From NCBI GenBank assembly GCA_947296775.1, contig CAMYRF010000082.1, positions 1 through 5,387 of the forward strand: DNA of 5,387 nucleotides, given 5' to 3'. Below, one piece after another: positions 5,072-5,387 of the stretch. Numbering within the stretch: position 1 is the stretch's first letter; each line of letters opens with the position of its first letter. The notes below the pieces were generated by a model. It did not search any database. It saw only the letters and a list, made by a program, of their open reading frames with translations, and was not told the origin of the DNA. Origin of the DNA: an uncultured Mycoplasmatota bacterium. Its GTDB lineage: Bacteria; Bacillota_I; Bacilli_A; RF39; UBA660. Position numbers and translations under genes: made by a program.

Positions 5072-5387
5072 ATGTTTTTATTAGCACAGATATTAGGTTT
5101 TATTGCAATGTCTACAAATATAATAGCCGTTCAATTTAAAAATAAAAAACAAATATTACTTACAATAGTAGTGGGCAACATACTTTTTGTAATTAGTTAT
5201 TTTTTATTAGGTGCTTATGCTGGGGCTTTAATATGTGGGATAAATGCAATAGAGGTTATTATAAATAACAAATTAGAGGAAAAAGGCAAACCTATTCCAA
5301 AAACTTTAATTGGTTTATATTTTATAATAGCAATAACTATAGGAGTTTTTACATTCAAAAGTTTTATGGATTTGCTTCCTATATTAG
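5072..5387 (+). CDS. YgjV-family inner membrane protein, 3' end outside the window
   Basis: The first 105 codons are present and the frame is still open at the window end. The sequence begins MFLLAQILGFIAMSTNIIAV and shows hydrophobic segments at about 3-20, 28-46, 48-65 and 78-95, with a charged loop NNKLEEKGKPIPK (65-77). The pattern of a short first helix, a QFKNKKQILL turn (21-30) and a YFLLGAYAGAL segment (43-53) matches my knowledge of the YgjV family of small bacterial membrane proteins, whose function is not established. Start ATG 5072 is supported by AGAGGAG 8 bases upstream and a good promoter (5015-5044). Thr, Gly and Ile codons are more A-ending than in the neighbouring genes, a slight difference only. 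Family assignment is moderately sure; integral membrane protein is sure. Confidence 0.78.
   Translation, partial: MFLLAQILGFIAMSTNIIAVQFKNKKQILLTIVVGNILFVISYFLLGAYAGALICGINAIEVIINNKLEEKGKPIPKTLIGLYFIIAITIGVFTFKSFMDLLPIL

Overview
The window looks like chromosomal DNA from a strictly or mostly anaerobic, very AT-rich low-GC Gram-positive bacterium (Bacillota or a gut Bacilli/Erysipelotrichia-like lineage). The grounds are strong A/T bias at third codon positions, ribosome binding sites close to AGGAGGTGAT, a complete 2Fe superoxide reductase, and TGA used as a genuine stop (genes ending at 1247 and 2163), which argues against the mycoplasma code. The species cannot be named from this sequence.

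Layout, all on the + strand. (1) 1-1247: the C-terminal part of a large multi-pass membrane protein resembling DUF6020/GT-C-type proteins. It overlaps by 8 bases a family 2 glycosyltransferase (1240-2163) of the polyprenyl-phosphate sugar type with two C-terminal membrane helices. Together they look like a translationally coupled envelope-glycan pair. (2) 2211-3038: an XRE-family DNA-binding protein with a single membrane anchor and an external C-terminal domain; an AT-rich dyad overlapping a TATAAT box lies just upstream. (3) 3086-3454: desulfoferrodoxin (superoxide reductase) with its own extended -10 promoter, ending in a perfect 8-bp inverted repeat over its stop codon. tRNA-Thr(CGT) follows 12 bases later (3467-3542). 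(4) 3741-4859: an HD-domain dGTPase-like phosphohydrolase with its own promoter. (5) 4846-4952: a decayed stretch that repeats the order dfx start then tRNA-Thr. It has a 22-base perfect repeat of the dfx 5' coding end followed directly by a degenerate tRNA-Thr with anticodon TGT. (6) 5072-5387: the 5' part of a YgjV-family inner membrane protein, with a clear promoter and ribosome binding site, cut by the window end.

The gene content is mostly ordinary housekeeping and envelope material, and I do not see a convincing new multi-gene system. The most unusual signal is the remnant at 4846-4952. It suggests that a segment beginning at the dfx start codon and running through tRNA-Thr was once duplicated downstream of the dGTPase gene and then collapsed. 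The last codons and stop of the dGTPase gene lie inside this remnant. Also worth a look are the hairpin between dfx and the tRNA, the membrane-tethered XRE regulator with its candidate operator, and an extra cysteine at the N-terminus of the superoxide reductase.
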